NCBI GenBank assembly: GCA_013339765.2
Contig: CM023448.1
Location: 26,984,551 to 27,048,550 of the forward strand
Source of the DNA: Haemaphysalis longicornis
Lineage: Eukaryota > Arthropoda > Arachnida > Ixodida > Ixodidae
DNA length: 64,000 bases
Direction of reading: 5' to 3'
The position numbers and the translations under genes are program-made. Shown in pieces: positions 31,990-41,760 of the stretch. Within the stretch, counting starts at the first letter, position 1; each line of letters opens with the position of its first letter. Below the pieces are notes generated by a model. That model was not told the origin of the DNA. It saw nothing but the letters and a program-made list of their open reading frames with translations, and searched no databases.

Positions 31990-32810
31990 CATATATGTAC
32001 ACTAGTATTGTTAATCTTTGCTCCTCTCGAGCCTCCATTGGAGATCTTTGAAATCGATTTCCCCATAAGCGTTGCTGAATTTCCCTCTCAGCCGCTCCGA
32101 TGAAGCAAATAAAATGGAGTGGGGTTGACTGATAACACGGCACCTAATTGCATTTTGTTACCAGCGCCCGTGTGCGCCCGATTGTCTTAGCACATGCTCT
32201 AGTAAGGACAGCACTACCGTTAAATGTGTGTCGAAAAAGCGTCGTGGCATTCAATTCGCTGGCGATAGCCTTTGGGCGTCCCTCTGTTGCTCTCTTCGAC
32301 GCTGATGCAATCTTCGAGTTCTTTGTGCAGCGCAAGTTCGCTCCAAAAAAATTTGCTCCTTTAAGAAGCCTTCGTTGCCCCTGTCTACGTGGCTATACAC
32401 TCGATAACTGAGATAGTTCTTCTGGATTTTGGACAACAGGAGTAAGAGTCCCGGAGTCGAAGCGTGATAATGTCGTCGGTGCCTTTTAACGTCGGCTACA
32501 ATTCACGACGCGGTTATCCTGGGTAGCGATCATTTGCCTTTTATTACGAACTTTTTTCTCTCGTTGAGTGTTACTCCTAACATCAATCGTTCCATGGCCC
32601 GTTGACCATGCCGAAGTTTGCTATGTAGTTGTTTACTGGGCACAGAGTTTGAGCTACATACATCATAATCGGCCGTATGCACTGGTTGTATAATTTTATT
32701 TGAGGGACAGAGGTAGCTTACTTTTCATTACGTCGGAGTACTTCCGGATTTCTTCCCAACCCATACTTATTCTGTGCCAAAGGAACAGTTGGAGGTCAAT
32801 GGGAGAGACC
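31990..32810. other. Unassigned DNA
   Basis: Nothing recognisable between the second R512 copy and the BEL-2 5' LTR. Confidence 0.45.
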
Positions 32811-33009
32811 TGTTGAGCTTATTAGGTCGCACATAGCAAGCTAACCGAGAGGAAGAAGAGGACGTGGCTCGAGGACGCTAATGATGTAAGAAGATGAGAA
32901 GGGGGAGGAACTTTTGAACGCCATGATCGTAGTGACAAGCAATTCTCTGTGATTAAAATACAGTTATTCTTTTTTTTGCTGTGGCTAAGGACTCCATTCT
33001 TCCGCACCA
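32811..33009 (+). repeat. BEL-2 5' LTR
   Basis: Start assigned from TGTTGAGCTT, by analogy with BEL-1. The end CTTCCGCACCA is fixed by alignment with 35139-35240 and by the PBS 3 bases later. Contains ATTAAAATACAG, a possible weak polyadenylation signal. Confidence 0.7.
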
Positions 33010-33011
33010 TA

Positions 33012-33031
33012 TGGTGCCTGTAAACCCAGGA
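33012..33031 (+). other. BEL-2 primer-binding site
   Basis: TGGTGCCTGTAAACCCAGGA directly after the LTR. It begins with TGG, as expected for the complement of a tRNA CCA end. Confidence 0.72.
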
Positions 33032-33259
33032 ACGAAGTCGGAGCTACGAGATCGGCAGACCAAGAACCAAACGGACTGAAAGCGTTCACCGTGTCTACCA
33101 GTTAGAGGGAAGCAACGGCGCATGCACAAGCTGAAAGAAAAGAGAACGGCTCGTAGGCAGCAAACACCAGGCTCATCTATGAAGCTAAGACGGTACTATA
33201 AACCGCGGATGTGGAAACGTGAAGCTCACTCACAGAGCGGCTGCAGTCGAACAATGATG

Positions 33260-34285
33260 AGGTGAGTAAGCTGAATGCCCAGTTCGAAGACGCTATACCC
33301 GACGACGAGTTCGCGGCTGAGTTTGAATCAGTGCTGAGGTATGAGGACGCTGCCAAAGTCATGCTGGGCCAGCTGAAAGGAAATGAGAAATCACTTCGGG
33401 GCGGTTAACGCCTGCATGGATCGACAGCCCCAGCTACGGCGGCGAAGTCTCACTGTGACGAACGTCATCGGCAGGTATTCTCCGTAAAGCTCCCGACGCT
33501 GGAGCAGCAAACCTTCAACGGCGAGTAGTGCCAGTGGCTGAGCTTTTGGACGCATTTCAAGGCAGCCGTCCACAAACCCCAGCCTGAACAATGGAGAGAA
33601 GTTCAATTGCCTACGGTCGCTGCTGGGAGGGTCGGCTGCTTAATCCATTGCCGAGCTGCAATCCCTAGAAGATTCTTTCGCGACGCTTCGTTGACACCCG
33701 CCGCATTGTGCAGGAGCGTTTAGCGCAGCTTGGAGTGCTTCCTTCTGTGGTGTCCTCGAATGATGTCGGCGGACTGCGACGACTGCTGGACCACGTGCAG
33801 TGTCATGTTCGTGGACTTGCGGCTCTGAAGGTTTCCTCTGCCACGTACTCCGCGATGATGACTGATGTGCTACTGAGAGCCTTGCCACCAGGCATTGTCG
33901 TTGCTTATCACCGACAGATAGCACATAGCTCGCACAGATAAAGTCTTGGAGAGAAAGAGTCGTCTGTCGACGGAGGAGCTGCGCCACAGGCATCTTTTCA
34001 TGGTGAGCTTGACGCGCTTTTAAGCCACCTTATGATTGAAGTGAAATGCCGAGAACGGAGTGGAGTTGAAAGCAAAAAGGAACAAGCCCGGCCTAAGCGC
34101 AAGATGAAAAGGGAGGCTCGGGAATGTTACCAACGGCACCTGTGCTAAATTCTAGTTCCTCGGGCAGGTCCAATTGTTTGTTCTGCGACTCAGACCAGCA
34201 CTACACGCAATTATGCGACGGCAACATTAGTCATAAGGATCGGATAAGGAAGTTGGTTGCTGAGAGACGATGCTTTCGGTGTACT
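33260..34285 (+). pseudogene. BEL-2 gag, up to the first zinc knuckle
   Basis: Readable pieces in order: FEDAIPDDEFAAEFESVLRY and DAAKVMLGQL (33278-33375), VKLPTLEQQTFNGE (about 33486), QWLSFWTHFKAAVH, then VQERLAQLGVLPSVVSSNDV (33705 on), and ATYSAMMTDVLLRALPPGIV. This is the DUF1759-type BEL Gag. It continues to CSFCDSDQHYTQLC and RRCFRCT, the first cysteine cluster (about 34178-34285). Frameshifts and stops occur near 33400, 33525 and 33680. The coding text is then cut by the SINE inside the knuckle. It resembles BEL-1 gag in layout but is clearly a different lineage. Confidence 0.82.
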
Positions 34286-34299
34286 TTGTAACGACATTT

Positions 34300-34490
34300 T
34301 TCTAAAAAGGTCGCGGGTTCGATTTCCGGCCGCGGCGGCCGCTTTTCTGATGGAGGCGAAACGCAAAAACGCCCGCGTGTACGAGATCTCGGCGCACGTT
34401 AAACAGCCCCAGGTGGTAAAAAGTAATCCGGATTCCTCTACTACGGCGCCCCTCATCGGCTGTGTTCCGTCAGCGCGTTAAACCGTACAA
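34300..34490 (+). mobile_element. tRNA-derived SINE, Ruka-like (copy 2), inserted in BEL-2 gag
   Basis: Begins CTAAAAAGGTCGCGGGTTCG with the B box GGGTTCGATTTCCGG. The body carries GATGGAGGCGAAACGC, CCCGCGTG, GCGCACGTTAAA, CCCCAGGTGGT and CCTCTACTACGGCGCCCC, and the end GCGCGTTAAACC. It splits the cysteine cluster text RRCFRCT from FCSKECRRNVICTKCNERH. ACATTTT occurs just before (34293-34299) and just after (34499-34505) the SINE, a plausible 7-bp target duplication. It is better preserved than the 5335-5530 copy but also lacks the A-box region. Confidence 0.85.
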
Positions 34491-35138
34491 TGAAAAAAAC
34501 ATTTTGTTCTAAAGAGTGTCGCCGCAATGTCATATGCACAAAATGCAACGAGCGACATGTATCATCGGTTTGCGATCCTACCTGGCAGCGCAGAGAAACT
34601 GACAGAGCATATAACGTGAGGAAGTTAAATGCCAGTAGCCTTCACTCCAGCAATCTACCCATTCCAGACCCAGAAATACTGCTGCAGACTTGTCGGTTCT
34701 GGATTTATGGGGGTCGGCAGTGTGCGTACGTCCATGGAAACGTAGATGGGGGAAGTCAGCGCTCTTTCATCCGAGACAATGGGCCGTATTCTGAGTCCCT
34801 CCTCCACTCCATTTGCTCCCTTCACTCGGCTGAGGTGAGGATTCCGCAATGCTTATGCATAGGGAGTCTCCCGTAACCTTGGTTTACGGGAGCTTGGGAA
34901 GACCAGTTTGCAACTGAACATCTTCGGTCAGGATACGTCAGCAACAAAGGAATGCCGCCCCGTAGAACTGGTCGTCTTCAGTCAGTACAAAGATGAACTG
35001 TTCTCTGTGGAAGCCATCGAAGTTCCTTTCATTTGCAAGGACATAGTGCAAGAGCCAATGGAAGGGTCTTTTTTTGTATATCGAAGCTACCGGCCAGCCT
35101 ATTGCGGACAAGCGTCTCCAGTCAGGCATGGCGCCATT
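34491..35138 (+). pseudogene. BEL-2 gag knuckle remainder and protease
   Basis: After the SINE the frame resumes with KKTFCSKECRRNVICTKCNE and VSSVCDPTWQRR, the rest of the BEL cysteine clusters. About 60 residues later VDGGSQRSFIRDNG (about 34748) marks the aspartic-protease active-site region, where BEL elements have D-[SGT]-G-S-Q. In this copy the Asp is kept (D-G-G-S-Q). The continuation is in a second frame, from PVELVVFSQYKDEL and EAIEVPFICKDI to about 35080. A frameshift near 34850 separates the two. Homology ends where LTR-like text begins at 35139. Confidence 0.78.
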
Positions 35139-35240
35139 GGAACTTTCGGATGCCATGATCGTAGGGACAAGCAATTCAGTGTGATGAAAATACAGTTATT
35201 CTTTCGTTGTGGCAGCTAAGGACTCCATTCTTCCGCACCA
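35139..35240 (+). repeat. BEL-2 3' LTR, right part only
   Basis: GGAACTTTCGGATGCCATGA onward matches 32907-33009, including GACAAGCAATTC, AAAATACAGTTATTCTTT and AAGGACTCCATTCTTCCGCA. The left half of the LTR is absent, so a deletion joins protease to LTR. Confidence 0.8.
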
Positions 35241-35399
35241 AGGCGGTCGCCCTGCAGTAGACCTGAGTAGGCTGCTGCTGATAATTTCGGTTGCTTTCTC
35301 AATACAAATTCAGGGAAGCTTGCACATATGCCCAAACTTGAATAGGAAGCTATTGTAGGTGAGCATGGCCGGACACGCATAAGGTTTCAGAATTATTGT

Positions 35400-35499
35400 N
35401 NNNNNNNNNNNNNNNNNNNNNNNNNNNNNNNNNNNNNNNNNNNNNNNNNNNNNNNNNNNNNNNNNNNNNNNNNNNNNNNNNNNNNNNNNNNNNNNNNNN
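35400..35499. other. Assembly gap (100 N)
   Basis: Exactly 100 consecutive N, a conventional placeholder for a gap of unknown size. Features on the two sides need not be adjacent in the real chromosome. Confidence 0.97.
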
Positions 35500-35796
35500 G
35501 AATGGACGGCTGGTGTCAATTTTTACGCATACAGCAGGCTTTATTTGTTTCACAGGTGGGATGACTTGACTGTATAGCATGCTATTCGGGGTAGGTCCTC
35601 CCCAAGTCAAAATGGGCAGTCAGTCTTCTTGCGACTTTGGTGTTCCATTTGCCGTTCTGTGCTATACATAAAACAGACACAAACATGTGCGAAAACAATG
35701 TTGCTATATTCAGCAGAACGGTGTGCTAAAAATAGAAATGTCACCACTGCATTCTTTTAAGCTGCCTATGCTTAAAATGCTGAAGGACTGAAAGTG

Positions 35797-36195
35797 AGTC
35801 ATCATCATCACCAGCCAATCTATGCCCACTGCAGGGCAAAGGCGTCTCCCACAGATCGTCAGTTATCCCTGTCCTGCGCTAACTGCAATCAATTTATTCC
35901 CGCAAACTTCTTGATCTCATCTGCCCATCTAACTTAATGTCTGCCGCCCCCTGCCACTCTTGCCTTCTATCTAGCTATCCCCTCTGTTTCCCTTAATGAC
36001 CAACGGTTATCTTGCCTTCGCATTACGTGCCCTGCCCACGGCCATTTCTTCTTCCTAATTTCTACTAATATGTCCTTAACACGCGTTCGTTCCCTTGTCC
36101 ACCCCGTCCTCTTCTTGTCGCCGAATGTTATACCTATCCTCTTCCTTTGCATTGTGCGCTTAGTGGTTCGGCGCTTCCGCTCCACCGCGGTCTGA
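35797..36195 (-). mobile_element. RTE-type LINE 3' end (copy 3, minus strand)
   Basis: On the minus strand it ends with GGTGATGATGATGA at 35800 after CCTTTGCCCTGCAGTGGGCA, the RTE 3' signature. Upstream, the frame 36209-35967 reads RTRVKDILVEIRKKKWPWAG and HVMRRQDNRWSLRETEG, the C-terminal 'kWrWAGH..R..dnRW' tail of ORF2. Only about 0.4 kb is kept, so it is strongly 5'-truncated. Its text differs from copy 2 at 46645-47631, so it is a separate insertion. Confidence 0.82.
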
Positions 36196-36239
36196 GTACC
36201 ATCGCACAAATTTTGTCATTCTACCGTTTCTCCGCAAAA

Positions 36240-36660
36240 ATCGCAGATATATGTACACACAGGATCGAAGAATAGAAATGCCTGCCACTCGTGTTCATTA
36301 CATCAGTGCTGCACATCAATCAGGGTTTCCCCGTTCTGGTGAACAATCTCTGGTTCTGTTTTTTGTACCGACTGTACAAAAGGCGCCTTCTATGCTGCGA
36401 ACACAAACAAATCCCGAAGACACTTCTAAGGCGTTGTGCCTTTACGCGCGAGTGGGAAACGAGGCCGCACTTAAGAATATGGACAAAACATCCACACAGC
36501 TAGGCCACTGTGGCAAATCAGCATTGCGGAGCCAGTAGGAGCAACGGGTGTAGCTGGCAGTGCGCGAGATGATGTTTACGTCAGGTGGTGTTGCTATTCC
36601 TATCGGATGTGTCCCGGTTTATGTCTTTCTGGTCTGAATAAAACTCAGTTACAGTTAGCG
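36240..36660 (+). other. Unassigned repeat-like segment with polyadenylation signal
   Basis: TCTGGTCTGAATAAAACTCAGTTACAG (AATAAA at 36637-36642) ends this stretch, which resembles the R/U5 part of an LTR or the end of a non-coding element. I see no partner copy in the window, so the class is undetermined. Confidence 0.3.
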
Positions 36661-36829
36661 CTTTGTCCTATCTTCTCTTCTTGTTATGTCCTCGTCTACG
36701 TGCGCTGTTAATCCATCGAAGATCGCGTCACCAGCAACTGTGTTTGTTGATCCACGCTTCACAATAGTTTCAAATTCGGCTGGTTGGTTTGAGAGAAGGC
36801 GGAAGCCAACGGAGCGGACGGAGCGGAGA

Positions 36830-37902
36830 GTAGAGGGTTTTTGAATAACGTACGCAACCGTACGCAAACAGTTAGCGAACGCCATTTCTTTGCGTCGTTC
36901 TCACTGCGCATGCTCCGTACTTTAAGCCGCTTCTGCGTTTAGCGGACGGAAGACATGCGGACACCATTTCTAGCGAAATAGCTTGCGTACGCAAGGCCGC
37001 TTGCGTTTGCAACATGGCGGCAAGTAGCGCGACAAGCATCCACGGTTCTAATTTTCTGCCGACACTAATTTGCTTCCGATGGACAAAGTTATTTGCTCTT
37101 ATGTTTTTAAATACGTCGACTGCTTAGCACATCTCCCTCGTGCAGCTCTGTATTGTCATGACATCGCTGACTGCCCAAACGAAGCCTTGTAGCTAGGCCA
37201 GTGAACGAAGCGGTTTGTGAGTGCGTGTGTGTTGTGGATTATCTTTCTCGAGCGACGTACGACTCAACATTGCACCGGGTATGTACAGTGTGCGTGGCTA
37301 AACGCTTTCTTGGCTTCCGCGCCAGAGTTAAGTGACTGGCTGCTGGACCCCGCAAACCGCGCGCGAAGTCAGTGCCGAATTTGCGACGCAAAGGAGGAGG
37401 CAACCGATCGCCGTTCAATCGTGGTTCGGACTTGCAACACACGTTTCGACCTTGTAAACGTTCGAAACGCAACTCTGAATTGTTTTGAAGTTGAATAAAA
37501 TGTATGCGTCAAACCCGGGCATTCGGTTCAGGGCGTTCTGTGAGATTGCACGAAAAACGTTCTGCGGGACTTCGACGCTTTCTTTATGGAAAGTACTCAG
37601 GTAAGAGAATATTCATGTCGTGCTGTGGCCATGTTGGATTCAACACGAACTGGAAAGCGTTTGTTTCCACTTGTTTAAATAGTGGTAAAATTTCGAAGCA
37701 CTCCGTCACTCCGCCAGCAGATCAGCCGGCGAGTCGTTTCGCAAAACATTCGAGAGATGGCTCCGTAAGCATTAGCGTGACGCTACGCAAAACTGATGAG
37801 ACGCTCTACTAAAACTCCCCTCGCGGTGTTTACGTAGCAGGTCGCAAAAGTTTAGCGTTTAGCGTACGCAAAGGCAACAAACGCTGTACTAAAACTCTCT
37901 AC
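36830..37902. mobile_element. Palindrome-ended DNA element (GTAGAG TIR, GTACGC-rich ends)
   Basis: The left end GTAGAGGGTTTTTGAAT and the inverted right end GTAGAGAGTTTTAGTAC match at most positions. Both ends then carry CGTACGCAA and TTAGCG motifs in inverted order (left 36850-36880; right 37850-37875). The interior has a 93-codon frame (37217-37498) with a CRICDAKEEA stretch but no domain I can name. No transposase signature was seen, so it is a non-autonomous or decayed DNA element. The target duplication is unclear. Confidence 0.5.
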
Positions 37903-37965
37903 TAAAGAAAGAAAGATCATGGGGATATAATGTAGAAGAAGTGACAACTGCGCTAGTTGGTAATG

Positions 37966-38215
37966 CATATGGGACATCATGAAGGTAGCGCACTTAAAGA
38001 CGGACACTAGCGAAAGAATCGACAAACCACAGTGCTGACTCACAACTGATTTTTATTAGAACAGACACACACTTAAATACTACAACCTAAACCCATGTGA
38101 CCAGACATTATACATACGTCACAATTCAGCGTATCATTTCGGAAACATGACAGGCATGAAACAGACTGTGTGGATGAAGGCGCGTGTTATATTTACATTA
38201 CAGAGCCATTTAAAA
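37966..38215 (+). repeat. Left arm, about 250-bp inverted repeat around a Penelope fragment
   Basis: CATATGGGACATCATGAAGG to CATTACAGAGCCATTTAAAA is matched in reverse complement by 38538-38787. Shared blocks include AGTGCTGACTCACAACTGAT, CATGACAGGCATGAAACAGA and GTTATATTTACATTACAGAG. Confidence 0.9.
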
Positions 38216-38530
38216 ATTCAAACTCACTCCCATGTAAATGCATCGACTGCACATTAAAGCACCACACCACCTTTTTTCTTATAATATATGCCTCAATAAT
38301 CTCGCGTGTTAACTTTTCTCTGTGCACAGATAATATAACCTTTTCCTGGAACGCAGGCTCGCACTTGCACTTGGATACGTGTTGAGCCACGTGCGAGTAG
38401 GTGTCTCCTCCTAAAGACCTTTGTGTTCCAGCAATCTGACATTGATACATCGACTTGTCTGACCAATATACACATAACCACAAGGAAACGGTATAAGGTA
38501 GACAACACACTTTTTGCATTGAACACACTT
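38193..38530 (-). pseudogene. Penelope-like element GIY-YIG endonuclease remnant
   Basis: On the minus strand, one frame reads CVVYLIPFPCGYVYIGQTSR followed by CINVRLLEHKGL. This is the GIY-YIG core of Penelope endonucleases, with the Cys flanking the first strand, the G-x-V-Y-I-G-Q-T loop and the following R-x-x-x-H-type helix. After a frameshift the rest continues as DTYSHVAQHVSKCKCEPAFQ and REKLTREIIEAYIIRKKVVW, with the conserved catalytic E in the T-R-E-I-x-E-A helix. The text then ends SMHLHGSEFEFLNGSV. The RT that should precede it is missing. The fragment forms the loop of a 250-bp-arm inverted repeat. Confidence 0.85.
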
Positions 38531-38537
38531 TTGCATG

Positions 38538-38787
38538 TTTTTAAATCGCTCTGTAATGTAAATATAACGCGCGCCTTCATCCCACAGTCTGTTTCATGCC
38601 TGTCATGTTTCCGAAATGATACGCTGAATTGTGACGTAGTTATGATGTCTGGTCACATGGTTTAGGTTGTATGTATTTAGTGTGTGTCTGTTCTAATAAA
38701 AATCAGTTGTGAGTCAGCACTGTGGTTTGTCGATTATTTCGCTAGTGTCCGTGTTTAAGTGCGCTACCTTCAAGATGTCCCATATGG
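38538..38787 (-). repeat. Right arm, about 250-bp inverted repeat around a Penelope fragment
   Basis: Reverse complement of 37966-38215. One TGTATG-for-T difference and scattered substitutions, but collinear for its full length. Confidence 0.9.
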
Positions 38788-38998
38788 GGATATAAAGTGA
38801 AGTCTATGCTAGACGGGAAGATATCGTTGTTCGACGTATGCCTTCGTGTAACCACGTTTCCAGTAGCACGACAATGTCGGCTTCTACATCTTCGATAAAA
38901 ACTGTGTAGTCTCGTCGGTGTTAGGGCAGTACGCTTCGTATTAGTGAAGGCAACGATTATTTTTAGCGTTCATGATCGGCTTCGTCGAGGGGTTAGCG

Positions 38999-39775
38999 GT
39001 ACAGTGGTGATCTCGCGAAGGGTGAACACGGGAGCTCGTGGCCGCCGGTACTATCAGAGCAGCCTGCCGTGGGATGCGTGAAGCCGAAACGCATGCGCTG
39101 TGCGTTTTCCAGCGAGGCTATACTTCAGCGCGCGCATCGTGTCATCTGAGCATCTGAACGTCATCTGCTACCTTCATCGTGCTTGACGCGGGTGGAGCAA
39201 TCGGCCGCTGTAAAGATAAGTGAACCTTGAAACCGCTTAGAAAACTGTTTCTGAGTGAGCGGTTATGGGTTCATTACATCCAATGCAATGGTTTTGACAC
39301 AGCAGCGTAACTCACCCACTTGTTTCAAACAGACTCAATCAAAAGATCGCGAAGATTTTACCAGCACCTTATTTTTGCACTTGCTTACAAAAAGTCTTGA
39401 ATGCACATAGAAGCACGCAATTCAAGGCTTCAAAGGTGGTCACGCAAAGGTGGCGCAGGCGCTACGACCTTTGTTCAATATTTGGGAGAAAGCTATCACC
39501 CTTCACATTTATATATTGCGCGTTTTCATGCAAAAATCTATTAATCGCGGAGTGAAACAAGGTACCCACTAGAGATGAGACGCAACATAGCAGCGACGAG
39601 CAGACGCTCCGATGACGCTATGCGCGCAGTGTAAGGCAAAATAAACTCTCGGCACGCACCAGAGCATGCGTGATGGTTCGCGCTGGGCACGGTAGGCTGC
39701 TCTGACAGTACCAGGGGCCACGCACTACCGTGTTTCACCTTTCAGCGAGATTCACCAAGGTACAATAAACAGAGG
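38999..39775. mobile_element. Fold-back element with about 170-200-bp inverted arms
   Basis: The left arm 38999-39170 (GTACAGTGGTGATCTCGCGA, CTATCAGAGCAGCCTGCCGT, CGCGCATCGTGTCATC) recurs inverted at about 39575-39775 (GGTAGGCTGCTCTGACAGTA, GATGACGCTATGCGCGC, GAGATTCACCAAGGTAC). A spacer of about 400 bp without coding motifs lies between. This looks like a fold-back DNA transposon or two inverted copies of one repeat. No target duplication was verified. Confidence 0.7.
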
Positions 39776-39814
39776 GGCGTCATTCGGTGGTTTTGCTGTT
39801 GACACCTGATGATT

Positions 39815-41010
39815 TACAAGCTATGGCACGCACAGTCCACTTTTTGCTGATTTCTGCAATATTTTGCAAGCCTGGTAGTACATGTAGCACTTTTTGTCCA
39901 CATGAAGTCGGTCGAGACTGAATTTAAATGGCACATTTTGGGGGGCCGATGAACTGCAACAAGCTTTGACCGCGGCTTGCAGGTGGCAGGGTGCGAAGTC
40001 CTTCCTAATGGCGAAGTCTGTGTTTTTAAGCACGCGACCGCAGCTCAAAATGTGTTCCTTCATAAACTAGCTCACTATAAAACAATTGGCTAGCTTAGCA
40101 ATGATAGGTCAAGTTTTGTTTTCCGAAAAGGTAGCGATTCGGTGTGCGCGTTTCATCGCACCTGGTTAAAGAGTAAGTTTAAGCTTGCGAGCACAAAACG
40201 TGAATATCTTTTGCTCCGTCTCTTCCCATGTTTCCTGTATGTTGTTTTTTATTCCAAGGAAGATAAGGTTGTTGAGTCATAGGCGGTTGCTGGCGTCAAT
40301 AGTTGCGGCCTTGAGCACAGAAATTTCGCGGCTTATCTGGGATGAATCGTTATTATTGCTAGGGTTGCTGGTTTGGGGCTTTGGTTTTTCGAGGTTTTTG
40401 AGTCGGTTGCTAACTGAAGAAATTTGTTTTTCCGGGGCAGCTTTGGCAGCTTCGACAGTTTTAAGGCCCTCTATCTGTGATCGAATAGTTTGTAAATAGT
40501 CCTTGACGCGCTTGATAAAATCTAAGACTGCGGATATTTCACAGCTTTTGGTAGTGCCAGGATTCAGTTGCACGTTGCAAGAAAGCCGTAGAATTAATTG
40601 AGATCGATGACCAAAAGCAATCGCGTCAGCGAACACGTCTAATATACTGCGCAATTTAAAGTCGTTGAGGCCCGACACAGCAATAAGGAAGCGATTACTG
40701 CTTCTATATACGATTTACAATTGTTCAGGTCACTAACCTTCAAAGTCAGAAGCGGGTTGAAGATGGCGTGGCTTGCGGTCTTGTGCCCCAATCTGATGGC
40801 ATCGGCGGAGCAAAATTTGTAGCGGCGACACAGGCATGTTGACCGGGTGATGCCAGTCAATGGGATTGGCTGCCAGCCGTAGGGGGCCACTGGGCGGGTT
40901 TTTGGCGGAGCAGCGGGATCCGGAGCGTCGAGGGGCGGGCCATTTCCCTGGCTAAGGTCTTGGGCACAGTAGGATAGGATGCTGCATGCTGTCTTGAAGG
41001 AACGAACACA
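39815..41010 (-). pseudogene. CR1-type LINE ORF1 with 2A-like motif (minus strand)
   Basis: Minus-strand text in order: a Pro-rich N-terminal part (LDAPDPAAPPKTRPVAP, 41013-40639); LRLSCNVQLNPGTTK at about 40585-40548, a degraded 2A-like motif (ancestral form D-V-E-x-N-P-G-P); an alpha-helical region likely to form a coiled coil (VKDYLQTIRSQIEGLKTVEA, then SVSNRLKNLEKPK); LNNLIFLGIKNNIQETWEET after a frame change; and the C-terminal domain DFAIRKDFAPCHLQAA ... FKFSLDRLHVDKKCYMYYQA (40063-39821). That is the architecture of the ORF1 protein of CR1/L2-like LINEs: coiled coil, RRM-like, C-terminal domain. At least two frameshifts. No ORF2 follows. Confidence 0.72.
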
Positions 41011-41760
41011 CACAGGTGGCGGTGAAGCACACCAGCATCTGAAAAGTCAGAAGCGAGTAGAACATGGTGGGCTTGCGGTGTTGTGCCCCCGTTATTTTGA
41101 TAATATTTCAGTTACAAGCTGATATGTTTACGATACATGCCAGCCAATATTACACATTGAAACATCAGGGCGGTGTATGCTTGACTACAAGCCATGCCTA
41201 AAAAAATCTGCGCTACCAAAGGGAAACGGACGGAATATGCGTAGTCACGAAGTTTCAGGGAAACTGTACGAACGAGGCAAGAAGCGACGACCAGGGATTT
41301 GGAGGCCCGCACGCTTGCCAACATGCAACTGCCACTGCTCTCTTTTTGCAACATTTTTGCTGCCATCTCGTCACACGAACAAGTGGGATGCTGTCGGCTA
41401 TGAGGCGTTGTTTGCGCAACCGCCTGTGTTATTGTCCGTATCGATGATCGCGTGGAGCACGCCGATATGCTTCGGTTCCTTCGCGTTTCCAGTCAGCACG
41501 TTCGACAATTTACCGAAGATAACGGTCCTGCAGCGATGAGCGGCCAATCACATGCGAGCGGATTGAAACATGTGATACGGTGGAAGGCTACATAAACGCG
41601 CAGCACAACGCCTTCGCGCAATTTGGAGCGGGCACGCTTGTTGACACCGCTCTTGTTTGTGCAGTTTAGTTTTACTATTCTGTTTGATTCCGAACAAAAA
41701 TGAGTGCGCTGCCGGCTGTGCTACCTTGTTGTGTACTGCTGCTGCATAACGAGTCCATAC

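Larger units (their letters stand above)
32811..35240 (+). mobile_element. Second BEL/Pao element (BEL-2), pol-deleted
   Basis: The 5' LTR starts TGTTGAGCTTATT, like BEL-1, and is followed by PBS TGGTGCCTGTAAACCCAGGA (33012). Gag and protease remnants follow. At 35139 the text changes to a sequence matching the last 100 bp of the 5' LTR, ending in the same CCATTCTTCCGCACCA (33009 and 35240). The whole RT, RNase H, integrase and the first half of the 3' LTR are therefore missing. A Ruka SINE interrupts gag. I could not confirm a 5-bp target duplication. Confidence 0.78.

Noticed and set aside
30337..32051. Multiple Arg/Pro-rich open frames repeated in the two R512 copies
   Set aside because: The repeated peptides mirror the 91-bp DNA duplication and occur on both strands, so they are repeat artefacts.
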